Positions 31,016 to 42,956 of a stretch of DNA of 64,000 bases are shown here, in pieces. The translations under genes and the position numbers were made by a program. The notes under the pieces were generated by a model. That model was given only the letters and a program-made list of their open reading frames with translations, searched no databases and was not told the origin of the DNA. Numbering within the stretch: position 1 is the stretch's first letter; every line of letters begins with the position of its first letter. Source of the DNA: Lepidodermella squamata (Eukaryota > Gastrotricha); contig JBLDXI010000042.1 of assembly GCA_047495785.1 (NCBI GenBank), positions 1,984,001-2,048,000 of the forward strand, read 5' to 3'.

Positions 31016-31089
31016 TTATGATTCATTTCTCCGACCGTGGGAAAATATTTGAATTTTTGACCGTTGCTGGAGACCCCCCCCTTACTACT
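31016..31089. repeat. Right terminal inverted repeat of element P
   Basis: Reverse complement of 12274-12348 with one G fewer in the homopolymer. Ends CTTACTACT. Confidence 0.92.
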
Positions 31090-31095
31090 CATGAT
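31090..31095. repeat. Target-site duplication, right (CATGAT)
   Basis: Identical to 12268-12273. Confidence 0.9.
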
Positions 31096-31102
31096 ATCCT
31101 AC

Positions 31103-31178
31103 TCATGATCCTATTAGGGATCAACGCTTCATGATCCTATTAGGGATCAACGCTTCATGATCCTATTAGGGATCAACG
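31103..31178. repeat. 26 bp minisatellite, three copies
   Basis: Three near-identical units starting TCATGATCCTATTAGGGATC, each with an internal inverted repeat (GATCC / GGATC). Each contains CATGAT, the same hexamer duplicated by the Polinton 8 bp away. Confidence 0.85.
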
Positions 31179-31463
31179 AAGATCTACACCTCCATCCTCA
31201 CTGTCATCTTCATCATCATAGAATTCTCTAGGTGTGTTATCGATTTCCCGTTTAACTTGATCGATGCGCGACTGTTTGTCGCTCAGCTGCCTTGCGAGCT
31301 TTTGCATCCGCAACTTGATGGCTCGCTTTTGATCGAATAGCCGGCCGAGTTCTGCCTTTAATTGGGCGTGCCGTCTTCGAACCGCGTTGCCAGTTTGCTT
31401 GGTACCGTTCAGAAAGGCGAAGCGGTCTTTTCGCGCTGGTGGTTCGCTTTCCATTGTAGCCAT
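31173..31463 (-). CDS. Small charged coiled-coil protein, unknown
   Basis: A 96-residue protein with an Arg/Lys-rich coiled-coil middle (LFDQKRAIKLRMQKLARQLS) and an acidic C-terminus (DDEDDSEDGG). The first ATG at 31463 is followed by a second three codons on. It ends in the 26 bp minisatellite beside the Polinton. No family recognised. It may be a host gene or the remnant of one cut by the insertion. Confidence 0.4.
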   Translation of the reverse strand: MATMESEPPARKDRFAFLNGTKQTGNAVRRRHAQLKAELGRLFDQKRAIKLRMQKLARQLSDKQSRIDQVKREIDNTPREFYDDEDDSEDGGVDLR

Positions 31464-31611
31464 TGTTTTCCCCGAAGGGTATTATCACGTACTCAATAAC
31501 CATTTATAAAGCGAATCATGCATCCGTAATTTCTTCCAGCCAGCTCATTTGCATATTCACAGATTTAAATTAAAATCAAATTAAAGAAAATAGAAAACTA
31601 AATTTATTTTG

Positions 31612-31690
31612 CAGAGGTTGGGGATCGAACCCTCATCCTTCAGGTATCTAACGCAGTGCTAATACCACTGTACCACTGTGTACAGCCCAT
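31612..31690 (-). repeat. tRNA-derived SINE-like copy 1
   Basis: Read on the minus strand it has an A-box-like TACAGTGGTATTAGCAC and a B box GGTTCGATCCCCA, then an A/T-rich tail that shares CTCATTTGC...CACAGATTTAAAT with copy 2. It lacks tRNA folding at the acceptor, so it is not a working tRNA gene. Confidence 0.6.
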
Positions 31691-31821
31691 TATAGCACCA
31701 TTCTAAACCATTTAAGAAGGGAATCATGCCTCTTCTCTTTCTTCCATTTGGCTCATTTGCTTATGCACAGATTTAAATGTAATATTGATTAAAAAATAAA
31801 AAATAAAAAAATAAAGTTTAT

Positions 31822-31901
31822 ATTGCAGCAGGTGGGGATCGACCTCACATCCTTGAGCTACCCAGTGTAGTGCTAATACTACTGTGCCACTGTGTACAGC
31901 G
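31822..31901 (-). repeat. tRNA-derived SINE-like copy 2
   Basis: Same head as copy 1 (CTGTACACAGTGGCACAG, B box GTCGATCCCCA) and same tail motif near 31750-31775. Confidence 0.55.
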
Positions 31902-31989
31902 TATAATACCAAGGCGTTAATATCGTGTCATTTCACTCGGCGGTATTTCCTCTATGAATCATGTGCCGTAGACATTTAAATAAAAAATT

Positions 31990-32022
31990 TAACCTAAAGA
32001 AAGAAAAGAAGAGAAAGAAGAA

Positions 32023-32064
<42 letters not shown>

Positions 32065-32095
32065 AAAGAAGAAAGAGAAGAAAAGAAAGAAAAAA
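31990..32095. repeat. (GA)n purine tract
   Basis: About 100 bp of A and G only, with a perfect (GA) run near 32031-32060. It forms part of the tail of SINE-like copy 3. Reading frames through it are not genes. Confidence 0.85.
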
Positions 32096-32107
32096 CCGAA
32101 TTTCTTC

Positions 32108-32184
32108 TGCGGGCGGTGGGGATTGAACCCGCACCCCAAAACAACACTGCACAGTGTGTTAACCACTATGCCAGTGGGCGCGGC
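32108..32184 (-). repeat. tRNA-derived SINE-like copy 3
   Basis: Minus-strand A box TGGCATAGTGGTTAAC and B box GGTTCAATCCCCA, followed by the purine tract on the other strand and a GACATTTAAAT tail motif. Confidence 0.6.
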
Positions 32185-32623
32185 CCTTTTATATGTGCGT
32201 TCGTCCCATTATATAGTGTTATTTTAGGGAAGTGTTGTGTGTGATGAGTCAGGCATGAGCGGCCTTCCTAATAAAATATCGGCTCACGTCTTCCCATTTA
32301 TTTGCATCTAATACTCCCCCCTTACACCGAAATTGTGTCCTCATTCACGGACGCGCAATTGTCATAACTTATCTTCCCAGCAATTTAAAACTCACTAATT
32401 ATTTATTCAAAACGTCCTTGAAATATTTTACCAATTTACATGGTCAGGCTCGAATTGCCAAAAAGGGTGTAAGCCGTCGAGTGGCCCAGCTACGGCAATT
32501 CCTATCTGCTAAGGAATTTTTTGACGGGCTTTATGTCAAAAGATGCGCCTTGAAAAACTGCATATTCTAGTATCAACTCCGGAAAAAAAATAATTTTTCC
32601 CGTACAGGTATTAAAAGAAAACT

Positions 32624-33252
32624 GGTCCGGCTAACTTCGGACACAACTGGGGTAATTTCGGACAGCTCAATGTGAATATTTAGATTGGGGTCAAAGTTCA
32701 CATTAAAGCGAGATAAAATTTGTGAGCAGATTTAAGGAAAAAAAACCAAAATGCATGATGAGGGATTCGAACCCTCAATATTGAATTGTGCTCCCAACGC
32801 AGCTTAGTGCTGCTCTCAATAAAATATGGAGTTTAAAAATGTCAAGGTCAATTGACATCTTTTTGAATTTCCCGTAGTTTGAAGCTGTCCGAACTTACCC
32901 GGGACGAAATTTGTTTTCTAAAGTATTTCCTGATCAAAATTTTCGTTAAAAATTGGTTTGAACATGACAGCATTACTAAATCGATGGTGCTCTATCTTTT
33001 CCGCTTCTCTCCAGCAAAAAATACCTACCTGGTGAAAAGTTAGCAATTTTGGGTCGCGGGACATGACTGCCAAGAAGTTGGACTATTCTTCGCATACTTA
33101 TCTGTTTTCAATGTTTCTGGTGTCATTTGAAAGCCAAGACTCAGGGCTATCTTCTGCATTTTGAACGGTCTCTATATTCACCGGGGTTGAGGAGAAATTC
33201 CAGTTCAAAGTCAAAAGTGTCCGAAGTTACCCTGTCCGAAGTTAGACCGCCT
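32624..33252. mobile_element. MITE-like unit with about 40 bp inverted ends
   Basis: The ends share CTAACTTCGGACA followed by GGGTAA-TTCGGACA in opposite orientation (32630-32664 and 33213-33246). No transposase inside. It contains a further tRNA-like B box (GGGATTCGAACCCTC) at about 32762, so a SINE fragment may be nested or part of the unit. Confidence 0.45.
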
Positions 33253-35340
33253 TACGGTATCAAAGTACAAATTGAGGGGGTGTGACGTTGCACGCTATTG
33301 AGTATGCAATTTGCTCTTTGATATTATGAGTTCAACCGGCGCGACATACGCGCATTAATCTTATTCAACCATGAAACCGACGCTTAACTTGTTGACCGTG
33401 TAACCGACACCATTAACATTATCTATTCATACTGAAGTATAAATACCTACAAAAGGATAAAATAAATTGAGTCAGATACATTTCGGTCGTCTCTTAAACA
33501 TCAGAAAATTACTGCAAGTAAAAGCGAAACGAACAACCAACATTCGTAAAAAAAATTAGAAAATTTAAGAAGTAATTCCAAATTAAAGAAAGTGTCAATA
33601 ATTTCGAAGGTCTGGGCGAATGGGTGCTGCTTATAGTAAAACCTAGAAAATATATTTTCAAAATCGGCCTCAAAACTTGCCAAAATTACCTCTAAATGTT
33701 CAAAATTACCTGAATAAGATTGTCGAAATCGACGAAAATTCATGAAATAATTAGGCCAACAATTCCGTCAATTCCCGAATGAATTTAATTTCAACCAACT
33801 GTAAATTCCGCCGAAAAATCATGAAAACCTCGCCAACTCGGGAATTTGGCTGCTCTCTAGTTTAAACGAGAATTAAATTAGTGAAAATGACACGTTTATT
33901 GGGTTTTTTGCTTCGTGCGCGGCTTTCGTGCTTTAAGTTGAAGTTGTAAGTCGTTGAAGTTGGATGGGTTGCGAATTTTCGTCAGTTAGTGCACTAATCG
34001 TCCTTTATCCACCTTAATCCACTTGAGCAAACACTTCTCGCGTGTAGTCGCAGGTGGAAGGCAGTAGCTATAGTGGTTATTCGGCGGTTTTGCCTGCACT
34101 CTTCAGGTGACTGTATAGGTTCGAAAAATTATAGGGCAGAACCGAAATAAAGGGCAGACCATACATACAGGGCAGGACTTGGACTTCGTTTGAAAAAAAT
34201 ACAGGGCAAGGTCTCATAATTCGTATAATACGATACATCGCGAAAAACAGCTTCCTTCAGAAGACATCCGCCATTTTCGAGTCTTACAACAAAATACATC
34301 GCCAAAACAGGCCTTACATTTACTTACACCAACGAAATTTTGACCATTTACGTCCCTTTAGTTCCGAAAACCCGCAATTATTTGCCTTTACACGGCTTGA
34401 CAAACATTTTACCCACAAATTTCAGTTCATTTTAATTTTCCAGTTATTCTTCCAAACCAAAATACGGAATATAGGATGGTGTTCGCAACAACTTACAAAC
34501 CAATGTCAGGTACAGCCAATTTCAGGTGACTAGGCTTTTCGGCTAATTTAAGCTTTTTCGTGCCGATATGGGCTGCCGCGGTCACGCGCTTCGCTGCCTA
34601 ATTCATTTTAGTTGAATTTTGGCAACATTTAAGAATTTGTATACCGTGGTAATTGCGAAATCGATCAAAAACACTGAGGCTAACACTGCTGTCTGCCAGC
34701 GTGTTTTGGTTGCCAGAAGCATAGTCAAGGTTCAAGGTTGTCTCATCGTTAACAACGCAACGCGAAAAGTTTAGGCTCAGATGAGCTGTATCACATTGCT
34801 AATGATACTTTTAATGCTGTGCTGTGTTTTTCGAAAATATGCTACTCATTCATGGCTAGCTACGGAGCACGCAGCCTTTCTTGCATTTAGCTTTGTTCTG
34901 ACTGAGAACAGCAGCCATGAATTGGACGTACGCGACGAGTCCTGCGTTTTTCTTTTCATCGCACCATTTCAAAAGACGAGCAACTCGGTGCTGTCAGGCT
35001 GGATATGATCACACAAAGGAATGAATACATGAAACGCAAGAATTTGTTTCGCACCGGATATCAGCCATCAAGCCAGTTTTCATTGGCTAGGCTGCGCGTC
35101 TCTCTCTCTCTCTCTCTCTCTTCCTTGTGACGAGTGACACGTTTAAAAAAATTCGTTTTTTCATTTGAAGCCTTCCGTGAGATATTTACAATTTAAAGGC
35201 AAAGGCAAAGCTTCGATTGGCATTCGGAAGAATTGAAATATTAGTATAACTTTTGCTTTATAATATTGGAAACTCTTTCAAATAGGATGCTACAAACTAC
35301 TGCGTGAAAAACCTTCTATTAAGCATTCAATTTTCCAGAC
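33253..35340. other. Long stretch with no recognised gene
   Basis: AT-rich sequence with a short cluster of AGGGCAG motifs (34132-34208), a (CT)n run (35098-35121) and possible upstream sequence of the receptor gene. No supported coding region. Confidence 0.4.
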
Positions 35341-38284
35341 ATGGAAGATTTTAAATTATACTGTGGTGTCTGTCGGCGTTTGATACCTGGTGTTTTTCGA
35401 CGCCTGTCGTCGCATAGTAGCCAGGAATCAACAAATCCTATTATGTCCATCTGCGATGCTTGCCGAAAATTTCAGTGGCGCTGCGAGACAGAAGGCGTGC
35501 CCGAGGACTGGGAATGTATTTGCTCAACGCCAAAAACTACCCAGAAAACCGCATTCGAAATAGTGAAGTGTCGTCCTTGCAGATATCAGTCGGGCTTGAA
35601 TGTTATCGAACATATTCGGAAGGTCAAGCGATCGAAAGGGGCGGAAATACATGAAGAATCTTTATCGTTAAAAACTCGCCAATTACCTCAATCGAAGCGA
35701 AAAGCTATGTTGGATGGTAGAAGATGGACCGATGAATTCGCTAAAATTCCCTGCGCAGTTTGCAATGCGCCCAGTAAGAAATATTTTTTTTCTGTCAGCT
35801 GTCAGCTGTTTCAGTTAAATCGGTGACCGTCAGGACGGGCGGAAAACATACATACCGTATTCATTCCTTAAAGCAGTTCCGACATACAAACTGATTAAAA
35901 ACAGCCCTAATTTTGCAGATTATCAAATTCCTCCTTCAAATTTGTTCATTCAACTGTTGATTTTCCCAGGTGATGGCTTTTACTTTGGAATCGTCACGTG
36001 TCATAACTGCGCGAGTCGAAAGCAGCGAAAAGCTATGGTTTGCTTACAGAGACCTCCAAATCTTGACCCACGGGTCGAATTCGCACCGAAATCTCCCTGC
36101 AATCCTAAAGCTGATTGTCAGAGCTGCCGTCTGCGCCGCTGCAATGATGCTGACATGTTCGCTGAGCGCTGCTCTCGGAAATGCCATTCGAAAGAAACTC
36201 CAGAACAGGAAACAAATGAATCATCTAGCAAGAGGACGGAACGGTACTGCAATTACAACAGAGACTACGATAACTTCCTTGATTATGATATTGATGATGA
36301 TTTCGATAACGTTGCTGAAGACTCATTGGAAGCGGAGCAACAATATCAACTGCCACGCCGTAAAGCTCTGTACGTCAAACTCGAAATTATTTGCATATAT
36401 ATATATATATGAAAAGAAATGTTTGTGTTGCTCCAGAGAACCGCTGCCCATGACTCGTCAGAAGGCCACGGAACCCGCGAGCGAGCCAGGTTCACCAGAA
36501 AGCGCAGTCGTTGCCTCTCATTCACGCAAATCAGCCTTGCCTGCACAGTCGAGCGTAGCAACCACGAGCGCACTCAATGCGGAGTCGACCTCGCAATTTA
36601 TATTTTCCTTCCAAACTGATGAAACACGCAGCCTGGAGCATAACGACTTGCCTCGAGGCCTGAAAAAGCATTTGACTCAGAAATCGCACGCGGAAATCAA
36701 TCGATCAAATAGGGGAAATTCTTCTGCGGGGTCGACCACAAATGTCGAAACTACCCACCTGTGTAGCACACAGCAGCCATTTCACAATGGCCAGCCTTTG
36801 GCAGTCTACTCGCATTTTCTACCAAGTACGAACACCAATGATGAAATGTCCTTTGATCAAGGAAGAATCTTACGAACCGTCACCGCAATTATTCCGAAGA
36901 CTTCAAAGGTCGTTCAAGCCGCTTCACCTGCGCTCGATTACAACGTGGCAGCCATCTTCTCAAGCGATGTGTCATCTACCTCAATCCATATAGTGTCCGG
37001 GAGAGATTCGATGGTCGATGAGAGGAAAAAGATTAATGGTAAGTGATAACTCAGATTCCATGTTTTATACTCCTAACCAAATCCTAACGGGTCCTTTAGA
37101 AGAAAACAAACAAGCAACGGCCGAATCGCAAAGACCTTCACTGGTTTCACAACCTGAAAATTCATTCTTGGAATGGCTAATTCAAAAATGCGTTTCAGCC
37201 ACAAGCAAATTGGCCCCAATATCCCAGGTATTTTTTTATTCAGTTTTATATATCGTTGGCGTCGTTTAATAAGTCGGATTTAGGCTTGTTAACATCATGC
37301 TAACATGTTTCAAATTGAAGGGTGACAAGTAAAAACCCCTTGGTTTTGGCTCTTCATTCACGTTAAAAAGCCGCAATACGTGGTTATACGTGGTATGCAT
37401 GGAACGTGTGACATGGGTCGGACAAATTTAGCTACGGGCACTGATGCTTAGGCAACGGAAACGCTATAAATTCCCATTCAAATTTTGGAAACTTGAGATA
37501 CGTTTTGGGTATCAAAATTTGATCATCTGTACTAATTGTGATATATTTGCTCATTCTTTACACAGATCAAAGTCGTAATCACTCCAGAAATGACTGCTGA
37601 CGAATCGATTACTGTCAAGGCAGAAGCTTTCTCCATTTACTTGAAAGCTGTTGGCGAATTTTTCTGTGCTCTACCCGGCATTAAGTCTATTGGAATGCAG
37701 GAACGATTTATTTTATACCTTCACTTGTTGTTCCCCGTTCTCGCTGCTCAAATGTCGTTGAATTTCGACAATCCAGCCAAATTGGTGATTGATCGTGATT
37801 CAGGGTTATGTGCCGGCTTTTCAATGCTCATTTCGCAAACTGAGAACGAGAAAATGTTCATGCTCAAGACCTACCTGAGTTATCTTGGCAACTTAGTGGC
37901 GGAGACTATATCTAACCTCCGAGAATTCGCAGTCTTTTGCGCCCTTCTTAGCTTCAGCCCAGGTATAGTCTTGTTACACTCAATTACAGAGCGTGCTCAT
38001 CATAATAAATCTCTCGACTTGTTTTTTCAGATGACGAGACACACGCCAGAGTCAGTCAAATTTCTTTGCTTCGCTATTCTTACGAGGTGGCGATGAAGCA
38101 CACGCTTGGCAATGCAGAGACCTGCCAAACTCGTTATTCCAAAGTGCAGCATTTGGTTGCTGTCTTTCGAAGCGGCGCCGACATTTTCAGATCGCTCATG
38201 CAGGAATTGCCTATGAGTTGGCCCAACTTTCATGTGTTAGCCAACCCGCTCGTTCAAGAGTTCCAACATCAATTTGTTAGCTGA
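35341..38284 (+). CDS. Divergent nuclear hormone receptor, candidate two-DBD type
   Basis: Six exons with matching GT-AG phases: 35341-35773, 35970-36369, 36437-37038, 37100-37227, 37566-37962, 38031-38284; 737 residues. Exon 2 holds a receptor zinc-finger domain: CAVC, 13 residues, CHNC, then CNPKADCQSCRLRRC, like the canonical second finger end C..CR..KC. Exon 1 holds a more degenerate second set (CGVC, later CDACRKFQWRC, then CRPCRYQ). Exons 5-6 are helical with EFAVFCALLSFSPDDE, a ligand-binding-domain hallmark. The P-box residues (CHNCAS) differ from the usual CEGCK. A host nuclear transcription factor; the linker of about 220 residues is Ser/Thr-rich. Splice joins are inferred. Confidence 0.75.
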
Positions 38285-38343
38285 GATCATTGTAATCTGC
38301 TGACTGTGCGATCGTACTCAGTAACCTGTTGTGAATGGCAGTG

Positions 38344-38766
38344 TTAACCGTTCTGCAAAAATCTAAAGCGGTCTACCACAGGCTCAGTTTTTGGCCCACT
38401 TTTATTTTTATTTTTGACATTGTGAATAATGAATACTCTATCGCCTGGTGTGCATAGTACTCTAGAGGAAGCTACATAGTAAATATCGGAAACATGGGAA
38501 TTTTGATTTTTTAAAAGACACAAGCGAGCCTCACGGGGCAAGGTTTTCGATCGAGCCAAGCGAGAAGAATCGAGTGTAGCGAGAAGGCAGTATGACATCA
38601 AATCTGTATTTTGGATAATTTTTTTCCAGGTCAATGCAAGAAATTCATCTTGATGACGAAAGAACTCAGGTCTTGAGCCTCTCGGAGCCAAATAGCGAAC
38701 ATTCTGTTTGTTCACCATACCGCTGAGGCTAAAAATACATTCATCCGATGATAACATTCGGGGCAA
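38344..38766 (-). pseudogene. Transposase fragment (Tc1/mariner-superfamily-like)
   Basis: A 140-residue leftward frame starting near the motif SSDECIFSLSGMVNKQNVRY, which resembles the DE-F-LSG-VN--N-RYW block in the catalytic domain of insect transposases of the Tc1/mariner superfamily. The rest of the frame shows no further catalytic motif, and upstream sequence is broken. Probably a decayed copy. A direct repeat of about 60 bp (38549-38608 and 39252-39310) suggests later duplication. Confidence 0.4.
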
Positions 38767-39310
38767 ACAATTTCGTCGCTCAGCGATAGCTTGAAGGATC
38801 GATGTGCAAAAAGTGCGTCGGTGTTGGAAACCTAAGGTTTTTGCACTTTTTGCACATCGATGAACATTTTCCGAACATGGTTAAAATCACAAGTAATATC
38901 GATAAAATTGCAGCAATAAAGTTCGATGATGATTTTGAAAAAATATGATTTCGAATCGGTCGAGCCTTGCTCACGATAGAAGTTTCGTTTCGGCCAACTT
39001 GAGGAATGAACTCGGGATCAGCTTGGTCGCCCCAGCTGAGACATGAAAGACATTTTTATCTGACATGAAAAGAACGAAAACATTTTTTTAGTGAGAGAAA
39101 ATTCAATAATTATTACCGATCTTCTGAAGTACTTGCGCATTTTGGGCCATATCTAATTTAGTTTTCATCCCGGAGTCATAGGAACGATCAATTGACCAAT
39201 CAGCGTGCTCGCCTTAGTCCTTACCAGTGGTTCCACAATGGTAAGATTTCAATCGAGCCAAGCGAGAAGAATCGAGGGTAGCGAGAAGGCAGTATGAGAT
39301 CAAATCTGTT
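38549..39310. repeat. Direct repeat pair (about 60 bp plus following block)
   Basis: Both copies (38549-38608; 39252-39310) contain ATCGAGCCAAGCGAGAAGAA and GCGAGAAGGCAGTATGA, and each is followed within about 20-110 nt by TTTCCAGGTCAAT and GAAATTCATCTTG. They bracket the transposase debris. Confidence 0.6.
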
Positions 39311-41480
39311 TTACTCGAGCGAAGCTTGAAAACCGTTTGATCTGTTATGCGACCGGTGCGAGCCCCATTGTTCGATTATTTCAATAGAGCAAAGCTATAT
39401 TGATAATTTTTATTTCCAGGTCAATACGAGAAATTCATCTTGCCATGCCAAATTTTATTCCAGAATCGCTGAGAAGATGCATTGTTGGAAATCATCAAAA
39501 ACATCTGAATTAAGGAATTATGGATGGCACGGAATGCAGAAACTCTTTTCCTGCACGAATGACCGCTTTCATCTTCGGTTCCTTCGTAACTTCGATTCAA
39601 GAGGTTGAGTAGCAAGAAATCGGTCATTGATTTCAAGAGAAGAGCATTAATTTTCATAAGTTGCGAAAAAATGATCCCAGACATTTCAGACATCTTAATT
39701 TAAAAACTTGCTGGAATTGTTGCTGTCTGTGCTTCGCAAACTCAGTTTTTTCGGCCCCCGATCCCCGACCCCGATCTTTAACGCAATGAGCGTCTTCAGC
39801 TCCCACTAAAGGGCGAAGAACGAGTTTTCCATCAGTCATGGCTCATGGCTGCCACTGGGGAAGCGTTTGGAGGACCGCCACGCGCTACCCGACAACCAGG
39901 ACGCCTTCCGTGCGCACCATTCTGTATCCGATGTTCCCCTCGCGTCGCCCACACAGCCGGCCGCTATCGACAGCGGACAGTGATAATTACCACTGTCGGC
40001 CTGCGGCCTTTGACAGTTGACGGGGAACTCCCGTTTATGAACAAACATTGATTCGATTAAAAAGATCGAAGTCGTCTATGTTACTTAGATTGAACGCAAT
40101 TGGATTGAATATATTTACCCTCAGTTACTGCCTGGCATGAACTGACTCACTAATGACGCAACTGAAGACTTCATTCGTCTTTCCACAGTTCCACACATTC
40201 TTAGCACGCCTATGTTACGACGCGCTCGTGTGAGGTCACCCACCATAATTACTCAGTGCGCGTAATGGCGCGCATGCGTTGCGTTATGGTTTGTGCGAAA
40301 AGCTCAGGTCACAATTCGGACAAGTCGCAGGTCATCGCGCGCAGAAGCTAAATTCGTTCGTTCGAATCAAACGTGCGTTGGGCTGCTGTTCATAGGTTGT
40401 TTGTGAACAGAAAAGAAGACGACCGACGCCATGTCACGAGAGCCGGCATGTGCGCTTGTCATCCGATGTTATCCGATGTCATGTACACGACGAGTGCGCA
40501 TGGCTGCGCGCACGCTGGTACGTTGCCAAAGGGATTGCCAGTCTTTTACGGGTGGTTTTTTACAGGCACACCTCTATCCTCCTCGTGTATGTGGTTTTTG
40601 TATTTTTACAGGTGCACACATACATACATATCCTCCTTGACGACGCACGGAACCACGGAACCACGGAACGGAACACGACCTACGACAACGGGAGTTCCCT
40701 GTCATTGTAAGTCTCGACGTCCAAGCGGCCTACTATTCGGTCACTACAGGGTGTTTCAGAACTCGCGCACTATGAATAACCTGCGGCAAATGCGCGCGCT
40801 TTCCTTACCCGCGCACTGTTTACATTTATATTCGCATAGATGCGCATGTACAAGACTATACTAGCCTATATAATATGCCTACACATGAATGTACAGTACA
40901 CATAATAGCACTGCCGTAGCTATTTTCTCGCGAAACCTTCGAGCCTCGATAAATTTGAGCTAAGTTTCATTAAGTATCTTTTTTATTTCGAGGATGATGC
41001 CATGTTTTTCTGAAAAATTCTGATTGATTGGGCTCCGGAGCTGAAGGCTAGATATTTCAGAAACTGAGGATTTCTGAGAAATTTCTGATTTGACTTGATG
41101 CTGAATTTGTCGATAAATCGTTGATTGATTAGTCTCCTGCCTTTGGATCAAAATTTCTTTCACGTTGCATGAATACAAGACCCCGACTGCACAAGTTGAG
41201 AAAAAATGACGTAGCTTAAACCACTGGCAAATGTTCTACATCGAGTAAGGACAGAAAATTGAGGTTTGCAGTTCATTACGCGGACTCAACGTAGCAGTCT
41301 GATTTCGTGGATAACTATGCGAAATTTCCACGAAATTAATGCCAAGAAATCCAGGACAAAATGATGAAGGATAAAGAAAGAAAAATCCGTGGCTGGAATT
41401 TTCAGAATCTTCTGAAAACTGAAGAAAAAGTGAAAAATTGGCGTTTTCCAGCCTTCAGTATCCTGCATCTCCGAAAAACC
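39311..41480. other. No recognised gene
   Basis: Contains a GC-richer patch (39830-40340, 40370-40860) with overlapping short frames on both strands, none with a family signature or consistent splicing. No RNA gene was recognised. Confidence 0.35.
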
Positions 41481-41507
41481 GAGGATGATAATTGCATTTT
41501 CTCATAT

Positions 41508-42520
41508 CATTAAATAGCCCAAGGGCTGCTCTACACGGCTGGTCGGAAGCGCCGAAAGTCTAACCACGGGAATCGCAAGAGGACGCAAGTCAAATTTCAC
41601 AAAAAGGGTCGTAATGAGGCCGTTTTGGTGAAAACGGGTCAACTTTGCAACACTTCCTCTAGGAATCCCGTGGATGGATTTTTGATTTCTTGATATCGTT
41701 AGAAAGCGCGAGATACACTCTACAAGGCTGGTTGGTCGCGCTGAAAGTCTATCCACGGGATTCGCCACGAAATGCATGTTATATGACGCAAACAACGTCG
41801 TTGAGAGGCAGTCTTCGGCTTCTAACGGGTCATCTTTGCGACCCTCCATCTGGGAATCCCGTGGATAGATTTTTGATTTTTTGATATCTTTAGATAGCCC
41901 AATCTGTGCTCTACTATTCTGGTTGGTCGCGCCGAAAGTCTATCCACGGGATTCGTAAGGAGACGAAAGTCAAATGTTACAAAAAACGTCGTAGAGTGGC
42001 CGTTTTTTGGCTGGAATCGGGTCAACTTGGCGACCCTCTCTCTTGAAAACCCGAGGATGAAATTTCGATTTATGGGCATCGTTAGATAGCCTGATAGCTA
42101 CTCTACAAGGCTGGTTGTAAGCGCCGAAAGTCTATCCACGGGAATTGCGAGGGGACGCAAGTCAAATGTCGCTAAACGGGCGATAGAGAGGCCGCATTGC
42201 GGGGCCAACTTGGCGACGTTTCTTCTCAGAAACTCGTTGATAAATTTTTGATTTCTTGATATCGTTAGATAGTCCAAGATGTGCTCTACAAAGCTGGTCC
42301 GAAGCGCCGAAAGTCTAACCACGGAAATCACAAAGGGGCGAAAGTCAAATGTCGCAATATGGCTGTTTTTGGCTGAAATTAGGTCAACTTTTCGGTTCTC
42401 TTTCTTAAAAACCGTGGATGGAGTTTTTATTGCTTGGCCTCGATAGATAGCCTAAAACCCAATCTACTAGGATGGTTGAAAGAGCAGAAAGTCTATCCTT
42501 GGGATTGCTTTCTTTAGAGT
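41508..42520. repeat. Satellite of about 190 bp units, 5-6 copies
   Basis: Tandem units of 182-192 bp, marked by GTTAGATAGCC-like starts near 41512, 41700, 41892, 42083, 42265 and 42447, each with CGCCGAAAGTCTATCCACGG and TGGATTTTTGATTT. Divergence between units is about 20-30 percent. Leftward frames through it encode the same peptide repeatedly and are not considered genes. Confidence 0.85.
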
Positions 42521-42956
42521 GCATACAAATGAATTCAAATTTTTAATGTCGAACCAGCTGGATACAACCCACTAGTTGAAAAAATCTTCATAATATTTGT
42601 TATTTGTTTTGCAAATTCGAAATTTATTAACATCCGCATTGACAAACTATCCGCTTTGAGATTTCTTAGTAGTGCCTATGTGCCGGTACGAAAACAGTGA
42701 GGCCGATATACACACTTTTTAAAAAATTGAAATGACAAATGTGGAAAATTGAGAAATTGAAAAATTAAAAATTGATTTTAAAATTTTAAAAATTTGAGAA
42801 TGAAAAAAATGGTCAATTAATTTGAAGGAAATTAGGAGAGATACTTAGTTAATTGGTAATTTTGAGAAGAAATGGTAAGTAGAGGCGCGTTTCTAAAACG
42901 GAAAAATATATTGGGTATAGGGTGTGCATTAAAAGGGTAAGAGGCGAGCGATTGGG

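Larger units (their letters stand above)
12274..31089. mobile_element. Element P: complete intron-rich Polinton (Maverick)
   Basis: An 18,816 bp element bounded by inverted repeats starting AGTAGTAAG and a perfect 6 bp target duplication. It carries the Polinton gene set: protein-primed polymerase B, integrase, penton-like and major capsid proteins, adenain-like protease, packaging ATPase and conserved small proteins, mostly rightward, with accessory genes at the left (two coiled-coil proteins, an ankyrin-type protein and a TBP homologue). Its proteins are only distantly related to those of elements A and B. Many genes contain introns whose phases all match, and no frameshift was found, so the element looks recent and possibly functional. 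Confidence 0.95.

Noticed and set aside
30589-31134. Rightward 181-residue frame and a leftward partner in the right end of element P
   Set aside because: They run through (TTCA)n and 51 bp tandem repeats and only repeat the same short peptide; better explained as subterminal repeats.
31612-32184. tRNA genes on the minus strand
   Set aside because: A and B boxes are present, but the copies cannot form a normal acceptor stem and share SINE-type tails.
31933-32227. Frames rich in Lys/Arg/Glu or Phe/Leu/Ser on both strands
   Set aside because: Translation of a (GA)n tract and a SINE head.
40373-40864. Overlapping rightward frames in a GC-richer patch
   Set aside because: Three frames are open at once, no family signature and no consistent splice signals.
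41502-42331. Three leftward repetitive proteins (VDRLSA.PT.LVE repeats)
   Set aside because: They are translations of the 190 bp satellite and are broken by stops in each unit.
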